A DNA stretch of 64,000 nt from Erpobdella octoculata (taxonomy: Eukaryota > Annelida > Clitellata > Hirudinida > Erpobdellidae). Shown here piece after piece: positions 23,228 through 33,985 of this stretch (position 1 is the first letter of the stretch; each line of letters starts with the position of its first letter). The notes under the pieces were generated by a model, which was not told the DNA's origin, made no database searches, and was given only the letters and a program-made list of their open reading frames with translations. Both the position numbers and the translations under genes were made by a program. The DNA lies in NCBI GenBank assembly GCA_963978895.1, contig OZ022241.1, positions 39,306,941 through 39,370,940 of the forward strand, in the 5' to 3' direction.

Positions 23228-25166
23228 TCGGTGAAGTCAATCATTTCTCATGGTGGAAATGATGTTGTACATTTCTTCTACTTATAATATCCTAGTAATT
23301 AATTAATATATATATATATCGTTAAGAAACATATATTATGTTTTAATATATCAATTTTTTTGTTTGCTTTTGTTTATAAAATGAGTAAAAGTTGATCGAT
23401 CCCAATGGTTTGTCTCGGCGGTAGTTTATTTGCAGTAAGTATCACAGCTGCATAGAGTTTTATAAAGTTGTTTATATGTATAAGCCGAACGTTGGATGCT
23501 TTAAATTCCTTCGGTCTTTACATTGCTGATTAGGATTCTTGATATGTAGTTTCAGCCATAATAATAACATGGAAGTAGAGCATGGAAGATATAATAATTT
23601 AAATAATCTGTGTGTTATATTGTCTCTTCTGCTTGTTTCAGTTTTGAAAAAGTCTTTTTTTTGCATGCCAGTAATTTCTCATTTGTTGAGTATCTTCCAC
23701 TCCCGCTCCTGTCCTTTCCTACTGTGCAAGACATTCCCTGTAGGGCCGAGCTGAATTACGGTGGATTTTGAGTACGTAAATCACCTACTTCGTCTCTCTT
23801 GACTAATTAAGAAGATAAACGATTACGTTATTTATGCTAATTAGCAAAGCTGTACTACAGCTGAGAGCTTAATTGGTATTTTATTGATAAGAAAATTAAA
23901 CGTAGATCAGATCAGCTAATATTTTTAAGTGTGAAGAGGAATAGTCCAACAAAGACTTGATTAAATGGTTGTGGTGTTGTTACACTGGATAGGTAGGTAT
24001 AGTATAGATGGTTTTATATCTAGTTATAGGGTAGCTCATTTCTTGTATTCGAAGGCCATTTTTTTAACTCAGCCTAGCTGGACATAATTTCTGAAAAAAG
24101 TTCTTTATAAATAGTTCCTAATTAGAACACCATTATAAATAAATAAAAAAAATCAAATAGTCCCTNNNNNNNNNNNNNNNNNNNNNNNNNNNNNNNNNNN
24201 NNNNNNNNNNNNNNNNNNNNNNNNNNNNNNNNNNNNNNNNNNNNNNNNNNNNNNNNNNNNNNNNNNNNNNNNNNNNNNNNNNNNNNNNNNNNNNNNNNNN
24301 NNNNNNNNNNNNNNNNNNNNNNNNNNNNNNNNNNNNNNNNNNNNNNNNNNNNNNNNNNNNNNNNNGTTTAGAAAACAATTTGCCTCTGGCCTGAAGGTGT
24401 GGAAAAGTGAAAATTCGTATCAATTACGGCGGCCATTTTCATTTCCGCTGTGCAAAAAAATAAAAAAAAATAAAAATAGTATTCATCCCCTAGGAGATAA
24501 AAATTCCGAAATAATTTCTAAAAAAAATTTCAAATTTTTCTTTGTTTACTTCAAAAACCTTTATTGCGTGCCAAAGGTTTTGATAGACAAAACTTTTTTT
24601 AATGTTGTATGGTTCTCGTACAACAGGTGATATAAAACAGGTTAGCAGTAACAAATAAATAAAATAAAAGTAAAAAATAACACAACAAATATAAGGCATT
24701 TCCAGTCGCAGATCATAACTTGGTCTTGCTGTTTCTTTTCCCAGTTTTCCCTCCACATTTTTCCAGGCGTGAAACTTTAAAATAGAATCGATATAATTGG
24801 ACAGCATTTAGTTTTCCATAGCTGTCAAACTCGTGAAATAAAATTAATTAATAAAACATAAATACATTTATGAAAAATAGTGACTTTAATTTAAGTGTTT
24901 CTTCATAGTCTTGTCGGTCTCCGTTTTAGGACACTTGAAAAAACTCAGTCTTAAAAAAAAATTTATGGAGCTTTTTTCATGCTGGATAGAATGATTTCTG
25001 ATGAAGAATTTATAAATTATAAAAAAATTTATAAATTATAAAAGAAATTAAAAATTTTTAAAAATATAAATTGTTACGAAGAAATGCTTTGGGCAATAAC
25101 CACGACTGTATATAAACTTTTCCTGTCGCTACAAATTATTAAAATAAACATAAATATATACAGTAC
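23228..25166. other. Region downstream of XPB, no gene seen
   Basis: AT-rich sequence with the assembly gap. The remaining MEX3 exons (minus strand) would have to lie somewhere below 31996, but no KH-domain coding sequence is recognisable here outside the gap. The open frames at 23472-23754 and 24397-24807 show no family signature. Confidence 0.5.
24166..24365. other. Assembly gap (200 N)
   Basis: Exactly 200 undetermined bases; the round number suggests a placeholder of unknown true size. Confidence 0.99.
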
Positions 25167-25315
25167 TAGCTGAGATACACGGCGTTGCCCGGATTTTTTG
25201 GATGGCTTTTTGACCAAAAGCCAACCAGCTGGCAGAATTTTTGGCTAAGTGAACAAAAAACCATCTCAGTACATTTCAATAAAATTGGTTCAGCTGTTCA
25301 AATTTGATGCCGATA
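25167..25315 (+). repeat. Dispersed retroelement-tail repeat (GGCGTTGCCCGG type)
   Basis: The sequence AGATACACGGCGTTGCCCGG followed by a body ending AATTTGATGCCGATACATAC, running straight into an (ATAC)n tract, has the look of a widespread invertebrate SINE or RTE-like 3' tail. A possible faint relative (CTAGCTGTGCCCG) is at 63684. The family is recognised by motif only. Confidence 0.5.
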
Positions 25316-25376
25316 CATACATACATACATACATACATACATAAATACATACATACATACATACATACATACATAC
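25313..25376. repeat. (ATAC)n microsatellite
   Basis: About 15 ATAC units with one AAAT interruption, between the retroelement tail and the SINE-like repeat at 25377. Confidence 0.95.
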
Positions 25377-25545
25377 ATCACTCCGCCTTGCTTTTGCAAG
25401 CCAGTCCCAAGCCTGGAGAAAGGAGGAGGGAAAAGTTAAAAGGATCAAATTATGATCCACGACTGGAAGTACTTAGGTGCTTCTGACACAGCCGTTTCAG
25501 TCTTAAAACACTTGGTGTAAAGGACTATAAACTATTATAAAAAAA
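25377..25545 (+). repeat. SINE-like dispersed repeat, copy 1
   Basis: CTCCGCCTTGCTTTTGCAAG.. GGATCAAATTATGATCCAC.. AAGTGTTTTAAGACTG.. The reverse complement of this unit recurs at 53825-53988 and, in pieces, at 37800-38050. No tRNA-like A/B boxes were found, so the origin is unclear. Confidence 0.75.
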
Positions 25546-26519
25546 AATACATACATACATACATACATACATACATACATACATACATACATACATACAT
25601 ACATACATACATACATACATACATACATACATACATACATACATACATACATACATACATACATACATACATACATACATACATACATACATACATACAT
25701 ACATACATACATACATACATACATACATACATACATACATACATACATACATACATACATACATACATACATACATACATACATACATACATACATACAT
25801 ACATACATACATACATACATACATACATACATACATACATACATACATACATACATACATACATACATACATACATACATACATACATACATACATACAT
25901 ACATACATACATACATACATACATACATACATACATACATACATACATACATACATACATACATACATACATACACACACACATACTTGCTCAATACATA
26001 CATACATACATACATACATACATACATACATACATACATACATACATACATACATACATACATACATACATACATACATACATACATACATACATACATA
26101 CATACATACATACATACATACATACATACATACATACATACATACATACATACATACATACATACATACATACATACATACATACATACATACATACATA
26201 CATACATACATACATACATACATACATACATACATACACACACACATACTTGCTCAATACATACATACATACATACATACATACATACATACATACATAC
26301 ATACATACATACATACATACATACATACATACATACATACATACATACATACATACATACATACATACATACATACATACATACATACATACATACATAC
26401 ATACATACATACATACATACATACATACATACATGCATACATACATACATACATACATACATACATACATACATACATACATACATACATACATACATAC
26501 ATACATACATACATACATC
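25546..26519. repeat. Giant (ACAT)n microsatellite array
   Basis: About 970 bases of almost perfect ACAT units. It is broken twice by the same interruption (ACACACACATACTTGCTCAAT) at 25975 and 26238, spaced 264 bases (66 units) apart, which points to a higher-order duplication. Frames reading MYVC or THTYIH across it are not genes. Confidence 0.97.
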
Positions 26520-27896
26520 CGGTTTCTCTCCAGTGGACTGAAAGGACCGGAGCAGTTCAGTTGGGGCGGCATGGTGTTGGATGGAACCACCATCTCTGGT
26601 GGTCCAAGGCAAACGCTCAGGAAAGATCAGACTTGATTGTTCAGGACAGAAAGCAAGCGATAGAAAGCGAGAGAGTTGTGAAGAGCGCACAATTGTCACA
26701 GCAAGGCGACTGGACCAGATGGGAGGAGACAGTTCAGCGGTCTCTGTCATGGGAAGATATATGGCGCTATGCTCCAGTGCGGCTATCGTTCCTCATTAGA
26801 TCGATGTATGATCAGCTGCCAACAGCCAGCAATTTAAAGAAATGGAAATTAATTGAGAACGATGAGTGTCAGCTCTGCGGTCAGTCGCAGTCATTGATTC
26901 ATATTCTTTCCTCCTGCTCCTATTCCCTTTCTCATGGTAGATATACGTGGCGCCACAACCTTGTTCTCCAAAAGCTGCTAGGATTTGTAAAAGAGGCCTG
27001 CCGAAAAGCCAACTCAATGGAGGTGAAACCTAGGAGGAGGATTTATTTTTTGAGAGAGGGATTGCCGCAGCTAAATCGCCCAAAAAGAACCCTCACGGAA
27101 GGAGAGAATGTTTTCCATGCGGCGAACGACTGGAGGGTCTCTGCCGATCTGAAAACGGAAAAGTGCTTCCCAGTTTCAATAAAGGAAAGTGGAAAAAAGC
27201 CAGACATAGTTGTTTTTTCGAGTCTGGCCAAGACATTTCTTCTCATCGAGTTGACAGTGCCTTGGGAAAGCAACATGGAGGCCAGTAACATCATGAAATT
27301 AGAAAGATACAGAGAATTGATGTTGGATTTGGAAGCAAATGGCTCAAGAGCTGAGCTTTTTGCTGTTGAAGTCGGAGCACGCGGTTTGGTTGGTAAATCT
27401 TTGCTAAAGTTGCTGCGGGCCCTGGGAATGTCTAACAGAGAGCGGACCCGTGCAATTAAACAGATTTCTGAAGCAGCAGAATCGGCTTCATTCTGGATTT
27501 GGTCTCAAAGAGAGAAAAAAGAAGATTTTCCAAATTTAGAAGCCGCTCTCTCCGCTCCGCAAGAATAGAATTGCTTCGTCTTTGTTTACGTGGCGATATT
27601 AAGTACCGCTACGAAAGCGAAGCCGTTATGTCGTCGAAGGTTTTCTCACTTGAATGGTCTGAATTTCTCTAAAGTCGCGAGTTTATTTGCATGACAAATA
27701 TCTGCCACGATGCAAGGAATGATAGAAATTCGATGTCGGAAAAGAACAGAAACATTTTCTGCCGGAGGACGTTCGTCCGTCGAACGTGGCTCGCCCCCCT
27801 TAGAACGTCAAGAAATTAAAGAGCCGAAACGTTTGCTCGAGGGGGGGTTTTCTTCTGATGACCTCCACAGAAAAGCTCTTCAGGAGTGAACACACA
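26520..27896 (+). mobile_element. 5'-truncated copy of the REL-type non-LTR element
   Basis: From 26520 onward this is identical by eye to 30415-31791 of the full-length element (constant offset 3895). It carries only the last 300-plus codons (zinc knuckle and restriction-like endonuclease) and the 3' UTR. The 5' end is joined directly to (ACAT)n, the 3' end (GTGAACACACAT) directly to the 5' end of the full-length copy. 5' truncation is typical of aborted target-primed reverse transcription. The near-zero divergence means a very recent event, or an assembly duplication. Confidence 0.9.
26522..27568 (+). pseudogene. Truncated REL-element ORF (C-terminal endonuclease part)
   Basis: Open from the truncation point to the stop at 27566-27568, with the same residues as the C terminus of the 1161-residue ORF. 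It contains CQLCGQSQSLIHILSSC (zinc knuckle), then PDIVVF..IELTVPWE (restriction-like nuclease core). It lacks the reverse transcriptase and has no promoter or natural start, so it is classed as a dead fragment. Confidence 0.85.
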
Positions 27897-30800
27897 TTTT
27901 TGAGGCGTTAGCCATTTGACCCCCGGGAAAGACCGGGTGACTCTCGGGAAAGACCTTGTGGCAACTGGGAAAGACCGGTGACACCGTGGAAAGACAGGTG
28001 GCAACTCGGAAAGACGAGTATTACGGGTATCCTGGCCCAGCTTAGCCGGGATACAAAAAACACCGTTCATCTAGCTGCGACAACGAAATCGAATTTATGC
28101 CCCCAGAGCTCCAACCGAAAGGAGGGGGAGTATGATGAGCTCACAATCGGACCTTCGGCCATCGGACTTGCTCTTCCAACGGACCCTAATGGGGGAACAC
28201 TTCATGAGTGTGTGTGCGGTAGAGGTTTTGCAACAAGCCGCGGTATGAAGGTTCACCGTACGAAAATGGGTTGCCTGCTTAAAGCTGTACAGGATCATCG
28301 TACTGAAGCAAGCATTGCTTCAGGTAAAACGCCGGGCCAAGTCGGGCCGGATGCCAACCACAGCCCCGACAGGTTCCACGATCCTGATAGCGACGAGAAT
28401 AGGCAACCTCGGGCTAGAATTAACTTCCCCGCTGCTGCTCACAAAGCGGATTGGTCGAAGCTCGACGAGATACTTTCCAAGCTTCTCAAAGTGCAGATGA
28501 AAGAACTTCCAATGTTTCAAGTGAACAATCTAACTGACACCATTTACAACAAGTGTTTAGAGATGTTCGGTTCCAAGGAAAAAGTTCTCATGGACAGAGG
28601 CGAAAAAACTCATATTTCAAGGCGACAACGAGAGATTGCTAGACTCAAAAAGGAAAAAAAACGACTTCGTCAACAATGGAGGAGAGCTCCAGACAACGAG
28701 AAACCAGGGCTCTCAGCATTACGACATGACTTGAGGCAGCGATTGAGTGCACTCTTGCGAGCAGAACGTTTGCGGGTAAAGAAAAGAGAACAAAGGAAGG
28801 CAAGATTCCAGTTTGTCAGAGATCCATTCCGTTATGGTAAAAGCTTGCTCGATCCACCAAAGTCAGGTACTCTGCAAGTCAGTAAAGAGCAGCTTGATCA
28901 TCACTTCCGAGCTGCTTTCATTGACCCCTTGGGCGACAAAGAACTAGCTGAAAGATCAGATCTTCCCGAGATTCCTCTTCCAAAGGTTGCTTTCAACGAG
29001 GGAGTAATTTCAATTTTTGACATATCCCAATTCCTCCGAAAAACAAGAAATAGATCTGCTCCAGGCCCAAATGGTGTACCATACCTGGTGTATAAAAAAT
29101 GTCCGGGTGTGTTGAAAGTTTTACACTCATTGCTCAAGTCTGCTTGGACTTCCGGGTCTGTTGATAAAGAGTGGCAAAAAGCTGAAGGCATTTTTATACC
29201 AAAGGAGAAAGTTTCAGTCGACATCAATCAGTTCAGACCAATTTCTCTTCTCAATGTTGAAGGAAAAATATTTTTTGCTGTGCTTGCCAAGAGGTTGACG
29301 AGCTATCTAACACAAAACGACTACATAGACAAGTCAATTCAGAAAGGAGGAATCCCTGGTGTTCCTGGTTGCATCGAACATTCTACCATGATCTGGGAGT
29401 CTATAAAAAGAGCAAAACAGAATCGACTCAGTTTGCACGTCGTTTGGCTTGATCTTGCAAATGCTTATGGAGCGGTTCGTCACCAGCTGATTTGGAGAGC
29501 TTTGACGATGCACCATGTTCCAAAGTTCGTTATGGATATTCTACGACAGTATTTTCAAGATTTTCACCTGAGATTATCGACAAAGACGTGTTCAACCGAT
29601 TGGTTTCGTCTTCAGGTCGGTATAGCCATGGGGTGCTCTATTTCTCCCATATTATTCGTGCTAGCAATGCAACTACTTCTGAATTCAGTTGGTGCAAGGG
29701 TAGAAGATGTTTATGTCGGCCGAGGTATTTTCATGCCACCTCTGAGAGCTTTCATGGACGACACGACAATTAGTTTGAATAAGTGTATTTCAATGAGACG
29801 GACACTTGATGTCTTCAGCGATCTACTCAAATGGTGCGGAATGAGTTTTAAAGCATCTAAATCGAGAAGTCTCTCCCTGCGTCGCGGTAAAATTGATGAA
29901 TACACCGTTTTCTCTGTTGATGGTAACAAGATTCCAACAGTGAGCGACGAACCAGTGAAAAGTCTCGGGAGATGGTATTGTAAATCACTGAATGACGTTG
30001 ATCAGGGTGCTTCTATTCTCCGTATGGCAACTGTCTCCATGGAAAGCATTAATGCTGCTCCGCTTCAGAGCAGGTTCAAAGTGTGGATTTTGCAATTTGT
30101 TTTAGTGCCAAGACTGCTTTGGCCTTTGACAGTCTATGAAATTGGTCTGCAAGTTGTGGAGAAACTAGAAAGAAAGATAGCTCGTTTTACACGTCAATGG
30201 TTGGGTCTGCCTCCGGGATTGACGTCTGTGGCTTTCTACGGCAAAACAGCCAAGCTGAGACTTCCATTGCGGTCTTTTGTTGAAGATTTCAAGATAAGCA
30301 AACTGAGAACTCAGATGATGCTCGATAATTCAACGGATCAGAGAGTCGCTGAGGTAAAACCAACTCTAATCTCAGGAACCAAATGGAATGCTAGGGTTGA
30401 AATAGAGAATGCCACGGTTTCTCTCCAGTGGACTGAAAGGACCGGAGCAGTTCAGTTGGGGCGGCATGGTGTTGGATGGAACCACCATCTCTGGTGGTCC
30501 AAGGCAAACGCTCAGGAAAGATCAGACTTGATTGTTCAGGACAGAAAGCAAGCGATAGAAAGCGAGAGAGTTGTGAAGAGCGCACAATTGTCACAGCAAG
30601 GCGACTGGACCAGATGGGAGGAGACAGTTCAGCGGTCTCTGTCATGGGAAGATATATGGCGCTATGCTCCAGTGCGGCTATCGTTCCTCATTAGATCGAT
30701 GTATGATCAGCTGCCAACAGCCAGCAATTTAAAGAAATGGAAATTAATTGAGAACGATGAGTGTCAGCTCTGCGGTCAGTCGCAGTCATTGATTCATATT

Positions 30801-31790
30801 CTTTCCTCCTGCTCCTATTCCCTTTCTCATGGTAGATATACGTGGCGCCACAACCTTGTTCTCCAAAAGCTGCTAGGATTTGTAAAAGAGGCCTGCCGAA
30901 AAGCCAACTCAATGGAGGTGAAACCTAGGAGGAGGATTTATTTTTTGAGAGAGGGATTGCCGCAGCTAAATCGCCCAAAAAGAACCCTCACGGAAGGAGA
31001 GAATGTTTTCCATGCGGCGAACGACTGGAGGGTCTCTGCCGATCTGAAAACGGAAAAGTGCTTCCCAGTTTCAATAAAGGAAAGTGGAAAAAAGCCAGAC
31101 ATAGTTGTTTTTTCGAGTCTGGCCAAGACATTTCTTCTCATCGAGTTGACAGTGCCTTGGGAAAGCAACATGGAGGCCAGTAACATCATGAAATTAGAAA
31201 GATACAGAGAATTGATGTTGGATTTGGAAGCAAATGGCTCAAGAGCTGAGCTTTTTGCTGTTGAAGTCGGAGCACGCGGTTTGGTTGGTAAATCTTTGCT
31301 AAAGTTGCTGCGGGCCCTGGGAATGTCTAACAGAGAGCGGACCCGTGCAATTAAACAGATTTCTGAAGCAGCAGAATCGGCTTCATTCTGGATTTGGTCT
31401 CAAAGAGAGAAAAAAGAAGATTTTCCAAATTTAGAAGCCGCTCTCTCCGCTCCGCAAGAATAGAATTGCTTCGTCTTTGTTTACGTGGCGATATTAAGTA
31501 CCGCTACGAAAGCGAAGCCGTTATGTCGTCGAAGGTTTTCTCACTTGAATGGTCTGAATTTCTCTAAAGTCGCGAGTTTATTTGCATGACAAATATCTGC
31601 CACGATGCAAGGAATGATAGAAATTCGATGTCGGAAAAGAACAGAAACATTTTCTGCCGGAGGACGTTCGTCCGTCGAACGTGGCTCGCCCCCCTTAGAA
31701 CGTCAAGAAATTAAAGAGCCGAAACGTTTGCTCGAGGGGGGGTTTTCTTCTGATGACCTCCACAGAAAAGCTCTTCAGGAGTGAACACAC
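27897..31790 (+). mobile_element. Full-length REL-type (R2-like) non-LTR retrotransposon in ACAT repeats
   Basis: A single-ORF element of about 3.9 kb. The 5' UTR (27897-27977) contains five spaced copies of GGAAAGAC at about 20-base intervals. The ORF is 27978-31463 and the 3' UTR 31464-31790. The 3' end (GAACACAC) merges into (ACAC)(ACAT)n, and the 5' end abuts the tail of the truncated copy. Single ORF, N-terminal zinc finger, central RT and C-terminal restriction-like endonuclease place it in the R2/R4/NeSL/Hero group, whose members usually insert at specific sequences. ACAT repeats look like the target here (inference). Confidence 0.9.
27912..31463 (+). CDS. REL-element polyprotein: zinc finger, reverse transcriptase, nuclease
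   Basis: About 1161 residues if counted from a GTG at 27978. The frame is open back to 27912, just after a TAG, and has no ATG before the zinc finger, so initiation is probably non-AUG or coupled, as in R2-like elements. Numbered from 27978: a Cys/His finger C78, C80, H93, C99; basic region about 210-275; RT with RNRSAPGPNGVPY, FRPISLLN, WLDLANAYGAVRH, GCSISPILFVLAM and catalytic FMDDT (592-596); zinc knuckle starting C929; restriction-like nuclease with PD (1040-1041) and IELTVPWE (about 1055-1062) then KLERY. It nicks the target and primes cDNA from the nick. Intact. It differs from the two other LINEs in the window, which carry AP-type endonucleases. Confidence 0.92.
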   Translation, partial: PFDPRERPGDSRERPCGNWERPVTPWKDRWQLGKTSITGILAQLSRDTKNTVHLAATTKSNLCPQSSNRKEGEYDELTIGPSAIGLALPTDPNGGTLHECVCGRGFATSRGMKVHRTKMGCLLKAVQDHRTEASIASGKTPGQVGPDANHSPDRFHDPDSDENRQPRARINFPAAAHKADWSKLDEILSKLLKVQMKELPMFQVNNLTDTIYNKCLEMFGSKEKVLMDRGEKTHISRRQREIARLKKEKKRLRQQWRRAPDNEKPGLSALRHDLRQRLSALLRAERLRVKKREQRKARFQFVRDPFRYGKSLLDPPKSGTLQVSKEQLDHHFRAAFIDPLGDKELAERSDLPEIPLPKVAFNEGVISIFDISQFLRKTRNRSAPGPNGVPYLVYKKCPGVLKVLHSLLKSAWTSGSVDKEWQKAEGIFIPKEKVSVDINQFRPISLLNVEGKIFFAVLAKRLTSYLTQNDYIDKSIQKGGIPGVPGCIEHSTMIWESIKRAKQNRLSLHVVWLDLANAYGAVRHQLIWRALTMHHVPKFVMDILRQYFQDFHLRLSTKTCSTDWFRLQVGIAMGCSISPILFVLAMQLLLNSVGARVEDVYVGRGIFMPPLRAFMDDTTISLNKCISMRRTLDVFSDLLKWCGMSFKASKSRSLSLRRGKIDEYTVFSVDGNKIPTVSDEPVKSLGRWYCKSLNDVDQGASILRMATVSMESINAAPLQSRFKVWILQFVLVPRLLWPLTVYEIGLQVVEKLERKIARFTRQWLGLPPGLTSVAFYGKTAKLRLPLRSFVEDFKISKLRTQMMLDNSTDQRVAEVKPTLISGTKWNARVEIENATVSLQWTERTGAVQLGRHGVGWNHHLWWSKANAQERSDLIVQDRKQAIESERVVKSAQLSQQGDWTRWEETVQRSLSWEDIWRYAPVRLSFLIRSMYDQLPTASNLKKWKLIENDECQLCGQSQSLIHILSSCSYSLSHGRYTWRHNLVLQKLLGFVKEACRKANSMEVKPRRRIYFLREGLPQLNRPKRTLTEGENVFHAANDWRVSADLKTEKCFPVSIKESGKKPDIVVFSSLAKTFLLIELTVPWESNMEASNIMKLERYRELMLDLEANGSRAELFAVEVGARGLVGKSLLKLLRALGMSNRERTRAIKQISEAAESASFWIWSQREKKEDFPNLEAALSAPQE

Positions 31791-31981
31791 ACACATACAT
31801 ACATACATACATACATACATACATACATACATACATACATACATACATACATACATACATACATACATACATACATACATACATACATACATACATACAT
31901 ACATACATACATACATACATACATACATACATACATACATACATACATACATACATACATACATACATACATACATACATA
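31786..31981. repeat. (ACAT)n microsatellite between REL element and MEX3 exon
   Basis: About 47 ACAT units following ACACACAC. It ends 13 bases before the 5' splice site of the MEX3 exon (minus strand donor at 31995-31994). Confidence 0.97.
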
Positions 31982-31995
31982 CGCGTTGACGTTAC

Positions 31996-32305
31996 CTTGC
32001 CTGCCTACGATCTCGGCGACGTGTTCGGACGTCGGCACTGAGACTCTATCGGTAGTGTTGCAGCTTTTTCTGACAGTTTCCATCAGACAAGAAGACGAAG
32101 ACGAAGAGGAGGAAGAATAAGATGTCTGTGGAAAAGCGGCCGACGGTGGATTTCGAGAGGAGTGCGAACGAGGTGAGATGGAAAAGGAAACTTGTTGCTG
32201 GTGGCTGGAAGAGGAGGACGTGGAGTTCAGGATGGAAAGCTCGTCGAACTGCTTGGCCTGAGCCTGTAAATGGTACTGCAGCAAGAGCTCCAGGTGCTGG
32301 CCCAT
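31996..32305 (-). CDS. MEX3: MEX3 RNA-binding protein, 5' coding exon (partial)
   Basis: The minus-strand frame from the ATG at 32305 ends SVPTSEHVAEIVGRQ plus one base (donor CAAG|GTAACG at 31995). That is the start of the first KH domain of MEX3 proteins, and the known intron splits the next Gly codon. Upstream residues (AQAKQFDELSIL) fit the MEX3 N-terminal segment, followed by a Ser-rich stretch. MEX3 proteins are KH/RING RNA-binding regulators and E3 ligases acting post-transcriptionally. The exon holding the rest of KH1 and KH2 should lie at lower coordinates but is not recognised anywhere down to the XPB gene. An AG at 32336 (TGCACTTCCCAG) could instead be the acceptor of an internal exon, with the true start upstream. 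Confidence 0.82.
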
Positions 32306-33624
32306 TGCTGTCGGGCTCTGGCCGCTGCTTTCTGGGAAGTGCAGAACAATTAGTTAAGTGTCTCATTAACAGCAAAGCGATTGTGTGTGCGGACAGGAAA
32401 AGTTAAAAATTGTTCTAACTTGTTTCTGAACTTTTACTCTCGTAAGCGGCTTCCAAGTTTTTCTGCTGACAATCAGCCGAGATGCATCCCGTTAGAAAGT
32501 TCCAACTGTTTTCAAATTCCATTTCCGCAGAGGCCGGTAGTAGAAAATTCATCAATGGAAACAACAAATCAAGACTCCTTCACGAGAGCAGTCAAAAGTT
32601 GAATCGATTAAAAAATAAAACAACGAACCGATTATTGTAATTATCTTTTTAGCTGTGGTGTTTAATCATACCGTTATACCGTAGCAGCGTGCTCCGCCGT
32701 GCGCGACTGTGTACTCCTCCGCCGTGGAGCAACACCTGCGCGTATTTATATCCGGATGGAAAAGTTCTGCATGACTGGACGCCGCCATCTCGATATCGGA
32801 CGCTCGAAACTGTGTTACCGCTCGAGAATCTGGCATTTGCTTCGTGGATTGTTCGCCACACATGTATATTTTGTATATATATATATATGTATATGCGACG
32901 ATCTCAAAACTTCACGAGATGAAGATTTATTTAACAAACGAACTAACAATTGAATGGACCATTAAAAAAAACGAACGAACGAACGAACGAACAAACAAAC
33001 AAACGGACGAACGAACGAACAAACGAACGGATATGAAATCTGAAAGAGCGCCATCGGATACATTCGATCCGGCTCTTTTTCTTCTTTTTATCGATTTGCA
33101 GTGTTCGGAAAAGACGGAAAAGAACGAAGAAAAATGCATTCGATAAATAACGAAGAACAGTTTCCGTTTAACTTAGATTTGTCCCTCTCAATCAGTTGTT
33201 TTTATTCGCCACCCGAACACAAATAACCGAATTTATCCCAAACTGTTTGTACAAATTCGGCGCGTTCACCGATAACGAATTAACTACAATTATAAATTCA
33301 TAAATACTAAAAATAATTTAATTTCTCGTTTTATAATTATTATTCCCTACAATACTGAAATCGCAAAATTAATTATTTTTATTGTTCAGCTGAAGGAAAA
33401 GCAGAATTTTTTTTTTAAGTGGTCTTCGGTGTTATCTACGAGCCACGGGGGACGGGGGCAGGAGGTTTCAAGCCTCCGAGGGTGTCTGCCGGGTTAGGAG
33501 AGAAGAAAGAAGTTAAAAACCGACGCGTTTTAAAACACGTATCGTGAAGGATCGTTGAGATTCCTGTTTGGTCATCTTTTCTGAATTCTTATCCGACATC
33601 GGGTAATAACTTTTCAAATCTCCC

Positions 33625-33640
33625 GCTCGCTCTCTCTCTC

Positions 33641-33675
<35 letters not shown>

Positions 33676-33762
33676 TCCTCTTTCTCTCTCTCTCTCTTCC
33701 TCTCTCTTCCTTTTCTTTCCTCACCTTCTTTTTCTCTCTCTCTCTCTTCCTGTTTTCTCTCT
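33625..33762. repeat. (CT)n-rich tract
   Basis: Pyrimidine-rich TCTC repeats with CTTCCT interruptions. Confidence 0.9.
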
Positions 33763-33887
33763 TTTTTACTCAGAAAATTATTTTCATATCAGAACATGAT
33801 TTTTTGCCATGTCATTTATTTTTATCTGCCGACCGTCGCAGTGCTACGGTGATGGTGATCATGATAATGATTTGCAACGACGCCGAT

Positions 33888-33916
33888 GGTGATGACGACG
33901 ACGACGATGATGACGG

Positions 33917-33967
<51 letters not shown>

Positions 33968-33985
33968 CGGTGATGATGATGAGAG
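33888..33985. repeat. (GAT)n/(GAC)n trinucleotide repeat
   Basis: Alternating GATGAT and GACGAC units; the poly-Asp frame across it is not supported as a gene. Confidence 0.93.

Noticed and set aside
25546..26519. CRISPR-like array
   Set aside because: The repeats are contiguous tetranucleotides without spacers, in a eukaryotic genome.
25503..26750. Long minus-strand open frame (415 codons) with MYVC repeats
   Set aside because: It is a translation of (ACAT)n; all frames of a perfect tetranucleotide without stops stay open. The same applies to the frames at 25987, 31695 and 55928.
27816..28070. Minus-strand ORF with FPRCHRSFPVATRSFP repeats
   Set aside because: It is the antisense of the GGAAAGAC leader repeats of the REL element.
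33888..33985. Poly-Asp acidic protein
   Set aside because: Pure GAT/GAC trinucleotide repeat with no splice or family support.
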